The translations under genes and the position numbers were made by a program. The notes below the pieces were generated by a model. That model ran no database searches and was not told where the DNA came from. It saw only the letters and a list, made by a program, of their open reading frames with translations. A stretch of 64,000 bases of DNA from Psychromonas sp. Urea-02u-13 (GTDB lineage Bacteria; Pseudomonadota; Gammaproteobacteria; Enterobacterales; Psychromonadaceae), in the NCBI RefSeq assembly GCF_002835995.1, contig NZ_PJBZ01000040.1, positions 1-64,000 of the forward strand. The letters are read 5' to 3'. Below, piece by piece: positions 1 to 9,767 of the stretch; the first letter of the stretch is position 1, and every line of letters starts with the position of its first letter.

Positions 1-272
1 ACCCATGCTACTTCAAGATGCAAAGTCAGCAAGAAAAATTGTGCCGAGATACTAGGCATAAAATTGAAGCCTAGTCATTCTAAGTCGATATTTTGTTACG
101 ACGTAGATGGGTGCAAGTTACCTTGCCCTACGGGGCGCAAGCTCGCTTATTATTCAACCATGGCAGCCCAGCGTTACAACAATCGAAAAGTGAATAACAA
201 TTACCTCATGTTGTGCCTTGCTCTGGTTATCGAGCTTGTTCCTGACAAAGCATATTGAGGTAGCATGGGTAT
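1..272. repeat. MITE-like repeat, family A (cut by window edge)
   Basis: This stretch matches, in inverted orientation, the segment at 40345-40607. The right end reads TTGAGGTAGCATGGGTAT (255-272), and base 1 begins inside the inverted left end, so a few bases lie outside the window. The 64-codon frame inside is repeat sequence with no recognisable protein features. Size and ends fit a non-autonomous miniature element; no matching transposase is in the window. Confidence 0.75.
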
Positions 273-280
273 GAAGAGGA

Positions 281-1048
281 TTATTGTTGTCGCTGATGAT
301 ACTTATCTTCAATCGCTTGAAAGATGCCTGATTGACGTCCTTTTTCCATTGAACGGTTCAGTTTTTCCATAAATCCTTGATGCTCATATTTCTTTGAAAA
401 ACCTAAAAAATTGGGATCTTTACGAAAAACAGTGGGCACTATGTACAGCTGATCTTTTATTTCAAGTAACTCAGGGTGTTTAATAAATGCATTATCAAAT
501 GCGTATTTACCGGGACTGACAATCGCGACATCAACGCGGCCTTTTGCAACACGTTCAAGGCGTTTTGACATATCCCCATTATCAACCATAAAAGTGAAGA
601 GTTTACTCTCTACTGCATGCTCAAATTCATCACCAATATTAGCGCCTCGTGACGATGCGACGGTTTTTCCTGCTAAATCATTAATCTCGGAATATTGGAA
701 GGCGTTATTGATGTGGGTTACCAGTAAGATATCTTCAATATACATGGCATCAGAATAATCGATCAGTTTTTCACGGCTGGTTGTTTTAGATAAGCCGATC
801 ACCGCACCTTCACCATTTAGCATGCTTTTGTAAGCGCGTGCCCAGGTAGAAAACTTGAAGTTAAACTTACAGCCAATATCTTTTTCTACAAATAACAGCA
901 TTTCTATTAAAATACCCGCTGGCTTACCTGCTTCAAGATAGACTTTAGGTTTCATATCACCGTTAGCATAAATGTCGATATTACAGGCTTGTGATGACAG
1001 GCTAACAAGTAACGAAAGAAGTGGAAGTAGATATATTTTATGCAACAT
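281..1048 (-). CDS. Periplasmic solute-binding protein (PF00497-like)
   Basis: A 255-residue secreted protein. Residues 1-21 form a signal peptide ending SLSSQA before Cys22. The rest has the two-lobed layout of extracellular solute-binding proteins family 3: an early GILIEML segment, the DLAGKTVASSRG segment typical of these proteins near residue 130, and RVDVAIVSPG in the second half. No permease or ATPase gene is adjacent, so it may be an orphan receptor or partner of a distant transporter. It follows the nhaC-like gene on the same strand with a terminator between them, so it probably has its own promoter or depends on read-through. The ligand cannot be inferred; polar amino acids are common in the family. 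Confidence 0.75.
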   Translation of the reverse strand: MLHKIYLLPLLSLLVSLSSQACNIDIYANGDMKPKVYLEAGKPAGILIEMLLFVEKDIGCKFNFKFSTWARAYKSMLNGEGAVIGLSKTTSREKLIDYSDAMYIEDILLVTHINNAFQYSEINDLAGKTVASSRGANIGDEFEHAVESKLFTFMVDNGDMSKRLERVAKGRVDVAIVSPGKYAFDNAFIKHPELLEIKDQLYIVPTVFRKDPNFLGFSKKYEHQGFMEKLNRSMEKGRQSGIFQAIEDKYHQRQQ

Positions 1049-1059
1049 AATTAACTCCT

Positions 1060-1088
1060 AAAAAGGCTCACCCTAATAATAGGGTGAG
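1060..1088 (-). terminator. Terminator between the nhaC-like gene and the binding-protein gene
   Basis: On the minus strand CTCACCCT pairs with AGGGTGAG around a six-base loop, and CC plus five T follow. It lies just after the nhaC-like stop and just before the ribosome-binding region of the next gene. Confidence 0.7.
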
Positions 1089-1101
1089 TTTTAATAGATC
1101 G

Positions 1102-2454
1102 CTACTGCTTACGGAAACTAATAATCACAATAGAAACGGCCGCTAATACAAAGCAATACCAAGCATTAGTGACCGCTGCTAATGGAGATATTGAAAAGAT
1201 TGATGCCGCTAATAACGCTTGAGCGCCGTAAGGTAATACGCCCTGTACAACACAAGAGAATATGTCTAATAGACTTGCTGAACGTTTTGCTGAGATACCT
1301 TCTTTTTGTGCTAATTCTTTGGCAATATTACCGGTCACGATAATGGAAACCGTATTGTTGGCGACGCAGGCGTTGGTTAATGAGGCTAAACCTGCAATGC
1401 CAAATTCAGTCACTCGTTTACTTTGCTCTTTAGAGAAACGCTTAATAATCACTTCAATTTTTTGACTGATAAAAGCAAGACCACCACGCTGTTGCATCAA
1501 GGCTGCTAAGCCACCCACTAACATGGAAAGTATAAAAATTTCCTGCATGTTTTTAAAACCATCAAAAATATCACTCGCAAAACGTGTTATTGAATAATCA
1601 ATACTAATAAATCCTGTGAAACCCGCCAAGACAATACCAACACTCAGAACAACAAAGACGTTTAAGCCAGAAACGGCTAACGCTAAAATAGTTAAATAAG
1701 GCAGCACTTTAAAGAAATCAATTTCTTGCGGTGCCAGTTCAACACTACCTTGACCAACAAACATTAAAATAGCGATAGTGATGGCTGCTGCGGGTAATGA
1801 AAAGATGATGTTCTCTTTGAATTTATCTTTCATTTCACAACCTTGGGTACGCGTTGCTGCTATGGTGGTATCTGAAATAATAGAAAGGTTATCACCAAAC
1901 AATGCGCCCGATATGACTGTACCGGCCATTAAGGCTAAATCGATATTGGCCTCTTGGGAAACGCCAAGCGCAATCGGCGCAACAGCTGCAATTGTGCCCA
2001 TTGAAGTCCCCATTGCAGTCGCAATAAAAGCAGCAATTAAAAAGAATCCAGGTAACAGTAAGTCTGAAGGAATGAGCGAAAGACCTAATGCAACCGTTGC
2101 ATCAACGCCGCCAGTGGCTTTTGCTACCGCTGCAAATGCGCCCGCTAATAGGTAGATTAAACACATCGCGATGATGTTGGAATGGCCGATACCTTCAATA
2201 AAGGTTTCAATGGCGTTATTTAATTTTTCTTTTGAAATCAGTAGCGCAAAGATAATCGCGGGTAAAATAGCGACCACACTTGGCAGTTGATAAAAGGCAA
2301 AGTCTACGCCTAAATGCTGGTAGTAAAGGCCTGCACCAATGAACAGAGATAGAAACAAAAAGAGGGGTAACAGTGCAATAAATGAGGGCGTTACTGCCAG
2401 TGGTGATTTAGCGTTGGTCACGATAATACCTTTAATAATAGTGATAGCATCCAT
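1102..2454 (-). CDS. NhaC family Na+/H+ antiporter (PF03553-like)
   Basis: A 450-residue inner-membrane protein with about ten to twelve hydrophobic helices and no signal peptide. The central segment with ATAMGTSMGTIAAVAPIAL, followed by SGALFGDNLSIISDTTIAA, is the conserved core of NhaC-type antiporters: the acidic residue in FGDN and the following SDTT lie in the transport region. Related proteins exchange Na+ for H+, and some family members exchange malate/lactate or amino acids, so the substrate is not certain. An Na+ role suits a marine cell that also carries Rnf. The gene stands alone; a TACAAT-like -10 about ten bases before the ATG would give a very short leader. Confidence 0.85.
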   Translation of the reverse strand: MDAITIIKGIIVTNAKSPLAVTPSFIALLPLFLFLSLFIGAGLYYQHLGVDFAFYQLPSVVAILPAIIFALLISKEKLNNAIETFIEGIGHSNIIAMCLIYLLAGAFAAVAKATGGVDATVALGLSLIPSDLLLPGFFLIAAFIATAMGTSMGTIAAVAPIALGVSQEANIDLALMAGTVISGALFGDNLSIISDTTIAATRTQGCEMKDKFKENIIFSLPAAAITIAILMFVGQGSVELAPQEIDFFKVLPYLTILALAVSGLNVFVVLSVGIVLAGFTGFISIDYSITRFASDIFDGFKNMQEIFILSMLVGGLAALMQQRGGLAFISQKIEVIIKRFSKEQSKRVTEFGIAGLASLTNACVANNTVSIIVTGNIAKELAQKEGISAKRSASLLDIFSCVVQGVLPYGAQALLAASIFSISPLAAVTNAWYCFVLAAVSIVIISFRKQ

Positions 2455-2582
2455 GCAAAAAGTGGGACATTGTACGCGATTTTTTGTTTCGCCTGTAGTG
2501 CTAGCGGGGATTGTTTTACACTTAATTTAGCGTGCAGAGGATGATATTTAGGAGTGTAAAGACGTCGTTTAGATGAAAGAGA

Positions 2583-2614
2583 GGAAGCTGAGAAGGTTAT
2601 TTAACCCAGCTTCC
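2583..2614 (-). terminator. Stem-loop after the ABC exporter gene
   Basis: GGAAGCTG and CAGCTTCC form an 8-bp stem with an inner GGTT/AACC pairing. On the minus strand it follows the ABC gene stop and is trailed by a pyrimidine-rich tract, a modest intrinsic terminator. Confidence 0.5.
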
Positions 2615-2632
2615 TAAAATGTTTAACGAATA

Positions 2633-4471
2633 TTAATCAATGCCTAAGAAACCACCGGTTTGATGTGCCCAAAGTTGTGCATAAATGCCTTTGCCTTGGA
2701 TTAACTCTTGGTGTGTGCCTTGTTCTAAAATCTTACCTTGATCAAGCACTATTAATCGGTCCATAGCGGCAATGGTTGATAAACGATGCGCAATGGCAAT
2801 CACTGTTTTACCTTGCATTAGCTCATACAAACTTTCTTGAATAGCTGCTTCAACTTCACTGTCGAGTGCTGATGTTGCTTCATCTAATACCAAAATCGGC
2901 GCGTCTTTAAGTAATACACGCGAAATAGCGATACGTTGACGCTGACCCCCAGAGAGCTTAACGCCACGCTCGCCAACTTGTGCATCGTAACCTGTGTTAC
3001 CTTCACTATCGGTTAAGCTAATAATGAAGTCGTGTGCTTCTGCTTGTTTACAAGCTTCAATCATTTGCGCTTCAGTGGCATCGGGGCGTCCATAAAGAAT
3101 ATTTTCACGGATTGAGCGATGCAATAAAGAGGTGTCCTGCGTTACCATGCCGATTTGTAAACGTAAGCTTTCTTGCTGAACATCGTTAATCGGTTGGTCA
3201 TCAATGGAGATTTTGCCTTGCTCAACATCGTAAAAACGCAGTAATAGGTTTACCAAGGTTGATTTACCAGAGCCAGAACGGCCGACTAAACCGACTTTTT
3301 CCCCGGCTTTAATCTTCAAATCAAGGTTATCAATCACACCTTTGTTTTGACCGTAGTGAAAGCTGATGTTGTCGAAGTGAATCGCACCGTGAGCCACATT
3401 TAATGGTTTTGCGTCTTGTTTATCTTCAATAATATTGGGTTTAGCAAGGGTGCGCATGCCATCCGTTACCGTACCGATATTTTCAAATAAGGCACTCATT
3501 TCCCACATTATCCAATGTGACATACCGTTTAAACGTAGCGCTAAGCTGACTGCGATAGCAATGGCGCCCACTGTGATTGCGCTTTGCATCCACAGGGAAA
3601 TGGCCAATGCGGTAATAGCAAAAGCAAGAATGTAATTTGAAATTTGCACTGTGACATTAATACCTGTCGCTAAGCGCATCTGTCTGTATACCGTATCTAA
3701 AAATCCTGCCATGCCTTGTTTAGCATAAGCGGACTCTGAATCTGTATGTGCAAAGAGTTTTACCGTTGAGATATTGGTGTAGCTATCTACAATACGGCCG
3801 GTCATTGTTGAGCGTGCATCCGCTTGCTCTGTGGCTACTTTTTTAAGGCGTGGAATAAAGTAATATTGCAAACCGATATACACGGCTAACCACACTAACA
3901 TTGGAATCGCTAAACGGTAATCTGCCTGTGCGACCATCACGATCATAGAGATAAAATAAACCAACACATAAACCATCACGTTGAGCAATTTCATCACAGT
4001 TTCACGTACGGCAAGGGCGGTTTGCATTACTTTAGTGGCGATTCGTCCAGCAAAGTCATCCTGATAAAATGACACGCTTTGTTTAAGTAAATAGCGATGC
4101 GCAAACCAACGAATAGACATTGGGTAATTACCCAATAAAACTTGGTGCACAATTAAGGAATGAAAAAGCGTTAAAACAGGGATTAACACTAATATAATTA
4201 AAGACATAATGAGCAGCCTCATGCCTTCATCTTGTAAGAGTGTTTCTGGATTTTTAGTGATTAACCAATCAACTAATTGGCCCATAAAACCAAACAGTGA
4301 AACCTCTAACATCGCTAATAATGACGTTAAAATAGTCATTAAAATTAAAGCTTTACCATAACCTTTTGTATAATGAAGACAAAACGCAACAAGCGTATTA
4401 GGGGGCTGGGTAGGCTCTGCATCATTTAGTGCGGGCACTAAATTTTCAAAGTATTTAAAAAGCTTTAACAT
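2633..4471 (-). CDS. ABC exporter, fused membrane and ATPase domains
   Basis: About 612 residues from the chosen ATG. An upstream TTG would add 19 residues, but this ATG follows an AGG-type ribosome site (TCCAGGTTACCAC) and starts the conserved MLKLFKYFE. Residues ~40-320 are a six-helix exporter domain; the C-terminal ~240 residues are the ATPase, with Walker A GRSGSGKST, signature LSGGQRQR, Walker B ILVLDEATSAL and the switch His in AIAHRLST. Half-size exporters of this type dimerise and move lipids, drugs or peptides outward. The N-terminal extension ending in PTQPPN is typical of a marine and enteric YwjA/MsbA-like group. The substrate is unknown. Confidence 0.85.
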   Translation of the reverse strand: MLKLFKYFENLVPALNDAEPTQPPNTLVAFCLHYTKGYGKALILMTILTSLLAMLEVSLFGFMGQLVDWLITKNPETLLQDEGMRLLIMSLIILVLIPVLTLFHSLIVHQVLLGNYPMSIRWFAHRYLLKQSVSFYQDDFAGRIATKVMQTALAVRETVMKLLNVMVYVLVYFISMIVMVAQADYRLAIPMLVWLAVYIGLQYYFIPRLKKVATEQADARSTMTGRIVDSYTNISTVKLFAHTDSESAYAKQGMAGFLDTVYRQMRLATGINVTVQISNYILAFAITALAISLWMQSAITVGAIAIAVSLALRLNGMSHWIMWEMSALFENIGTVTDGMRTLAKPNIIEDKQDAKPLNVAHGAIHFDNISFHYGQNKGVIDNLDLKIKAGEKVGLVGRSGSGKSTLVNLLLRFYDVEQGKISIDDQPINDVQQESLRLQIGMVTQDTSLLHRSIRENILYGRPDATEAQMIEACKQAEAHDFIISLTDSEGNTGYDAQVGERGVKLSGGQRQRIAISRVLLKDAPILVLDEATSALDSEVEAAIQESLYELMQGKTVIAIAHRLSTIAAMDRLIVLDQGKILEQGTHQELIQGKGIYAQLWAHQTGGFLGID

Positions 4472-4551
4472 GTGGTAACCTGGAGTGTAAGAAATAGTCA
4501 TCTCTAATATAAAGAGATGCTCAAACAAAACAAGTATTTATAGAGGTCTCA

Positions 4552-4737
4552 ATGTATAAATTTTCAGCGCTATTATTGCTCTTTTCTGTCTCTGCTTGCA
4601 CAGAAGATAAAAAAGTTGAGCAGGTCATTATTCCCGCCATTCAACTAGAGGCTTTACAAAAAACCAAAACACTTGAAGTGGAGTTGTTAAAAGCACAACA
4701 AAAAAGAGATCTGCAATATAAAGAACAAGGTTTGTAG
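4552..4737 (+). CDS. Small predicted lipoprotein
   Basis: A 61-residue protein that starts with a type II signal peptide: hydrophobic FSALLLLFSVSAC, with Cys at residue 16. The remaining 45 residues are charged and probably helical (repeated Lys/Glu and Gln). An AGAGG ribosome site lies seven bases before the ATG. The gene diverges from the ABC exporter and stops 24 bases before the convergent propeller/barrel gene. I do not recognise a family. The lipobox and ribosome site support a real gene, probably an outer-membrane-anchored small lipoprotein. Confidence 0.6.
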   Translation: MYKFSALLLLFSVSACTEDKKVEQVIIPAIQLEALQKTKTLEVELLKAQQKRDLQYKEQGL

Positions 4738-4761
4738 TTGGCTGACGTGATGATTTAACTT

Positions 4762-7594
4762 TTAATACGTACTACCAAAGTTTAAATACAGGTAATCTTT
4801 ACCTAAGGTATCATCGGTGCCATAAGCGTAACCGAGAGTGATCGGTAAGGTAGTTATAACCTAATTTAAACTCTATCTGAACCTGAGCCCCGACACCTGT
4901 TATTGGCTTGTAGTTACCGCCAACATCCCAAGCTGATCCTGAGTCAACAAAGAAGGTACCGGCAATATCACCCATGCCTAATGGGAAAAGTCCCCAGTTA
5001 CGTTCAAAGCGGCCTAACCAAGTATTCACTTCAAATCGCTGTGTTGCATATATTTGCCCTAGTTGGGCTATATCGTCATAACCTCGGATAGCTTGACTAT
5101 TACGGTCAAAAAGACTCATTTCATTTTTCAGGTTATTACCCCCTAAAGTATATTTTTTAGCATCTTCACTGGCATAACCGGCAGCAAGACGTGTCAGTAT
5201 GGTGACTCGCCCTGGAAGGTCCCAAGTCGCACGCCATTGGGTTTGGTATTTTTGACCACTAAAGTCACTGTCTAAAATATTCTCTTCAAAGGTAAAATCA
5301 TAATAATGGCCCCAACCCACGGCGGGTACATTTAGGTAAAACTCTTGATTATCAAAGGTTAATGCGAGTCCCATCGTTACCTCTGTTGCCTCACTTGTGG
5401 CATCAACATTAACAGGAATCAATTCCACTTCAGGCTGGTAATAGAGGCTTTCAAAGCTCATCGATGCACCGGCATGTAAACTTAAATTATCTTCCCACGC
5501 TGAAAACAGATGATTACGTTGCAATACATAGGTTTGATTGGTACTGATTTGATATTCATGATCTGTTTGTTCTAAGCCAACATTTATAAACTTGTAATCT
5601 TGCAAGAATGCCAGTGACCAGCGGTTATCATAACGATACTCGAACATATAAGAGGCTAATTGGTTTTGCGCATCCCAAAGTGCATAAGCTTCATAGTTAT
5701 GGCGACCTAATGCATCGCCACCGTAAGTATTTAAACCGACTAATGAACGTATTTCATCGACATAAAGTACCGGTAACCATGAATGTGGCTGGATGGTTTC
5801 CCAGGTGCTATAAGGGCTCGGTTCAGAAAGCGTTATATTATTGTCGATATCGACCAAGGGTTTTTCATGGCGTTGTAAATTAGAGAGTGGCAGCCTAGCA
5901 ATAACCTCAGGCGCTTCAATATGACGGATCATATAACTCTCTTGATCATAACTTTGGAATACAAGACCTAGACCTTCTTGCCATAGAGGCTGAAAAGCAC
6001 CTCCTATTACATTGGTCCATTGCTCGAGTGTGGATTGTGCTAAATCAAGGTGATAGATATTTGAGATACCCGTGTAATTTGCACTAAAAACCAGCGAACC
6101 ATCGGCTAAAAATTTTGGTGAATTTTCGTGACCGTTTTGCTCGATCATCGTTTCCCAGTGGCGCTCTGTTAAATCAAACTTAGCTAATTTCCATTCACTA
6201 AGTGGATGTTTGAGGGAAGCTACAACAAACTGACCTGAGGGATCAATATCAAACTCGCCTAAAATCATGTTGCGCTTACCTTGCCAAAGTCTCTGTGCAT
6301 TCTCTGGCTTGTAGACTGCATTATCGTGATTAATATCAAGTAACCATAACTCGCTTAACCCTGCCACAATACGCGATGCTAATATTTTTTTACCATCGGG
6401 CATGAAACGAATGTTTTTAAAACGTTTTCGTTCGCTTAAACGTGTCCATTCTCCTTGTTTATAAAGGAATATATCGTTGTATTGATGACCATCTACATAG
6501 TCGATATAGCGTGTTGTCATTAAACCTGTTTCAGGGTGACTATCCATATCGCGAAGTTGATTGGTAGCGGTGATCACTTGCCATTTGCCCTGTTGATATT
6601 GCTGAATCTGGTGTCTATCTTCACCGGTCACTTTATTAACTAATAAACCATGCTCATTATTGGTTATTGCTTGAATAAAGGGCGATGTTAATAATAATTC
6701 ACCCTCTACTTTGTTGGCTGTTAATGTTTGTATTTCTTCATTAAATTCGTTGTTTAAATAACCTCTAAACTCTTCCCATAGGGTGAGGAACGTTTTGTCA
6801 TAAACTCGGATTGTTTCATTGTTTAAACGTAAATAGGAAAACAAGCTTTGGCTATAATTTTCCAAAAACTGTAATAGTTTTTCTTCTCCGTAGGTTTTAG
6901 CAAGATAATTAATAAAGTAAGCACCGTAGATATAAGTGGAAGCAAGTGGCCATTCGCGATTTTTAATAATCACTTTTTCTAAGTCGAGTAGTTGGCCGCT
7001 GAATACTTGCATACGCATCTGCATATTCAAATTGCTTGAAGATAAACGATCTGTTTTGAGGTGATTATTTTTTTCTAGATAGATAGCCATTCCTTCAAGC
7101 AGTAATTCAGGGGTAAACTCTGCAGAGATAAAGAGGCCTCGCCATGTACCTTGGCCTAATTGCATCTGTAAAAGATAGCTATATTCATGAGCTAAAAAGA
7201 GGCGTATCCAATCATCTTCAATCTCAACATTATTAATGTTAGAAGGGGGGCTCATAAGCAGGCGTATCTCACCATACTCTAAGGTGGATGCATTACCTCT
7301 TAAATTATCAGTGCTATCTAAGAGAATAATTTCAGTGCGTTGAGGTAGTGTTACTTTAAAAAAAGGCTGTAGTTGCTGGTGGACTTGCTCGGCTATTTTT
7401 AATACTTGAGTTGCGTCTTTTTGATGTACTTTAAGGTAGTTAACAGAGAAATGCTCAGATGTTTGTTGCAACCATTGGTCACCTTCTTTATCCCAAGCAA
7501 CAAAATTAACGTCTGCAAAAAGTGATGAAGCATAAAAAGTTAAGAGTAAAAATAGGCAACTAAAACGTGCCGTTAAGTTAAGTTTTTTTGCCAT
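4762..7594 (-). CDS. Secreted peptidase-like / beta-propeller / outer-membrane barrel protein, frameshifted near its end
   Basis: About 940 residues: signal peptide ending SSLFA; a gluzincin-like domain (~30-290); a TolB-type propeller (~300-600); and a C-terminal barrel resembling bacterial surface antigen (BamA/D15) domains. Two defects are visible. The metalloprotease signature, normally HExxH, reads HEYSY (near residue 130), so the second zinc His is Tyr. The frame as written stops early at 4811, but shifting by one base near 4850 restores LPITLGYAYGTDD and runs to a stop at 4762, ending NFGSTY with the terminal aromatic residue expected of an outer-membrane barrel. Coordinates given here are for the restored gene. 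It is either a sequencing error or an early pseudogene. Probable outer-membrane location; function unknown. Confidence 0.65.
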
Positions 7595-7747
7595 TAAGAG
7601 TTATTGTCCATTTTGATATTGTTGCTCAGTTAAAGGGTAACAGGACCGTTTTCAGATCCATTTTTAAGTTCTGCGATAACAAAATTGCTTTTCATAAATG
7701 AACTGTTAATCTCAGATAATATTCACAATAATTTAACAAGTAAACCT

Positions 7748-8773
7748 ATGGCTACCCAAAGACCTTCTATTTTTTATATCGACTTTTTACGTTTTATTGC
7801 CGCTATTGCAGTGATTGCAATTCATGTATTAGGGCCTTTTCGTTTTCTTTACGGCGAAATACCGGAGTCCGATTGGTTAGCTGCCATGGGCATTAACAGT
7901 ATAACCCGCTGGGCCGTGCCTGTATTTATGATGATCAGTGGCGCACTTTTATTATCAACTGAAAGGCCTTTTAATTGTGAGCACTATTTAACAAAACGTC
8001 TCTCTAAAGTTGCCATTCCTTTTATCGGCTGGACACTCATTTATGCGATTGTCGCTGGGTTTGTGGCAGGCGGGTGGTCTGCTGCGCAAACACTCTCTGT
8101 TATCCAAAACTCTCCGAACGATCCTGCTTGGTATCATTTGTGGTTCTTTTATGACTTTATTCCTCTGTATTTTGTCATCCCCTTTTTAATTCCATTACTT
8201 AAAAAATTAACACCAGAGCTGATAAAACTGCTTATTGTTACCTGTTTGGTGATGTTTTCAATGAAATGGTTAAAAGTAGAAAGCTTTTTATTACAGAACC
8301 TTATTTTATATACAGGTTACCTGATTCTAGGTTGGTACTTGTTTAATCGAGATAATAAAGTGCAGTTAAAGCATTGGGTGATTGCGGGCTGTACTATGCT
8401 GTTATTGAATTTCTTTGGCTCGTGGGAATTAGCCGTTAAATCCGGTCAATATAGCTCATTTTTTATGGGTTATAAAACTCTTAATACTATGCTGATTGGG
8501 GGCATGTTATTTGTTGTGGCACAAACTTATGCGGATAATATAAAGGGGCCGTTTCGAGCGTTTATTTCGCAGATATCAAAATACAGTTTAGGTATTTATC
8601 TATTACACCCACTGTTATTGATTCCGGTACGTGCGTTGGACAACGGGTTTTATAGTTTCTTTGGCTCAAACTGGCTAGCGATTCCAGTGATTACGATTGT
8701 GGTGTTATTGCTCTCACTCGCTTGCACTATGCTTTTGGTTAAAATACCGCTGATAAAACGCCTAGTACCTTAA
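7748..8773 (+). CDS. Membrane acyltransferase, acyltransferase-3 / WecH-like family
   Basis: A 341-residue protein with about ten membrane helices. The start (MATQRPSIFYIDFLRF) is typical of acyltransferase-3 proteins, with the conserved IDFLRFIAAIAVIAIH and its active-site His in the first helix; a TTG start 63 bases upstream adds a non-homologous leader and is not favoured. The family transfers acetyl or other acyl groups from acyl-CoA to sugars of lipopolysaccharide, enterobacterial common antigen, exopolysaccharide or Nod factors. No glycan genes are adjacent, so the acceptor is unknown. It diverges from the propeller/barrel gene and converges on the diguanylate cyclase gene. Confidence 0.8.
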   Translation: MATQRPSIFYIDFLRFIAAIAVIAIHVLGPFRFLYGEIPESDWLAAMGINSITRWAVPVFMMISGALLLSTERPFNCEHYLTKRLSKVAIPFIGWTLIYAIVAGFVAGGWSAAQTLSVIQNSPNDPAWYHLWFFYDFIPLYFVIPFLIPLLKKLTPELIKLLIVTCLVMFSMKWLKVESFLLQNLILYTGYLILGWYLFNRDNKVQLKHWVIAGCTMLLLNFFGSWELAVKSGQYSSFFMGYKTLNTMLIGGMLFVVAQTYADNIKGPFRAFISQISKYSLGIYLLHPLLLIPVRALDNGFYSFFGSNWLAIPVITIVVLLLSLACTMLLVKIPLIKRLVP

Positions 8774-8783
8774 CCTGTTGCGC

Positions 8784-9668
8784 TCAGATAAGCTCTGGGC
8801 GCGTGATCTTTCTTAATGATTTTCGATGTAATTTGTTTTTATACATCAGTTCATCCACTTTTAAAATTTGTGTATCGGCATCTTGCTGGTCGTTTATTTC
8901 GAGACAACCATAACTAATCGAAACTTTTGTTGCTTCAAAAAGATCATACATATCGTGTTTAATGGTGCTAATTAAAGACTCTCCTTCTTGGGCATCGTAA
9001 AGTATAACAAACTCGTCTCCACCAAAACGGTAAGCCTCACCCTTGCCAACACAGTGCTTGCTTAAACAGGTTGCAAATTTCTTTAGCAATTCATCTCCCT
9101 GCTGGTGACCTTGGGTATCGTTAAGTTGTTTGAAATTATCAAGGTCAATAAAGATAAGCAGTGGGCGTTTATATTCAGTGATCAGTTTTGTATAACATTG
9201 GAAGAATGCACGGCGATTACCAATCTGAGTTAACTCGTCAAGTCGAGTGACTTCATGTAATTTAGCTTCCAGATCACGACGATATTCGATCTCTAGTTGC
9301 AAGTTGTTAATTAACACTTTTTTTTCTTTGAGCGCGTTATAAAAAGAAAAACCGATAAAAACAACACCAATTTTTAAAAGGTCATCGGCGAGGTCAAGGA
9401 CGTCAGAGACGTTTTTAGGGACGTAATATTCATCGAGAACATCTGCGATTAAAGAGCAACCGTAAAGAAACCAGCCGATCGTCATTAACCAACCCAGCTT
9501 TAAGCGGTGCGTTTCAAGTAATAAGCTGCAACAGGCGGCTAACATGAAGATTTCGCCAAAAAATTCAGCGGGCTCACCAATGTACTCGAAATATATTTGC
9601 GTCTTAGCAAATAAGAGAAGCGAGAGCCACAACAGCGTATGCTGTGCAATCTGTTTGATAGAGGGCAT
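8784..9668 (-). CDS. Membrane diguanylate cyclase (GGDEF)
   Basis: A 294-residue protein with about four hydrophobic segments (residues ~10-115), a short coiled linker with EYRRDLEAKL, and a GGDEF domain from ~135. The catalytic motif is intact (YRFGGDEFVIL), and the DELTQIGNRRAF and DLDNFKQLND elements that bind GTP and metal are present, so it should make cyclic di-GMP. The product-inhibition RxxD site normally just before GGDEF is absent (GKGEAY there). The membrane part is short and unrecognised. It faces the MltC-like gene head to head across ~100 bases. Confidence 0.85.
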   Translation of the reverse strand: MPSIKQIAQHTLLWLSLLLFAKTQIYFEYIGEPAEFFGEIFMLAACCSLLLETHRLKLGWLMTIGWFLYGCSLIADVLDEYYVPKNVSDVLDLADDLLKIGVVFIGFSFYNALKEKKVLINNLQLEIEYRRDLEAKLHEVTRLDELTQIGNRRAFFQCYTKLITEYKRPLLIFIDLDNFKQLNDTQGHQQGDELLKKFATCLSKHCVGKGEAYRFGGDEFVILYDAQEGESLISTIKHDMYDLFEATKVSISYGCLEINDQQDADTQILKVDELMYKNKLHRKSLRKITRPELI

Positions 9669-9767
9669 GATTTTATCCGATGGAAATAGTATATTATAAT
9701 TTACAGGTATAGAGTGTACTGCACTTTAAGTTTTTTTGTTTAGTCTATTTGCTTATAAGGAGTAATC

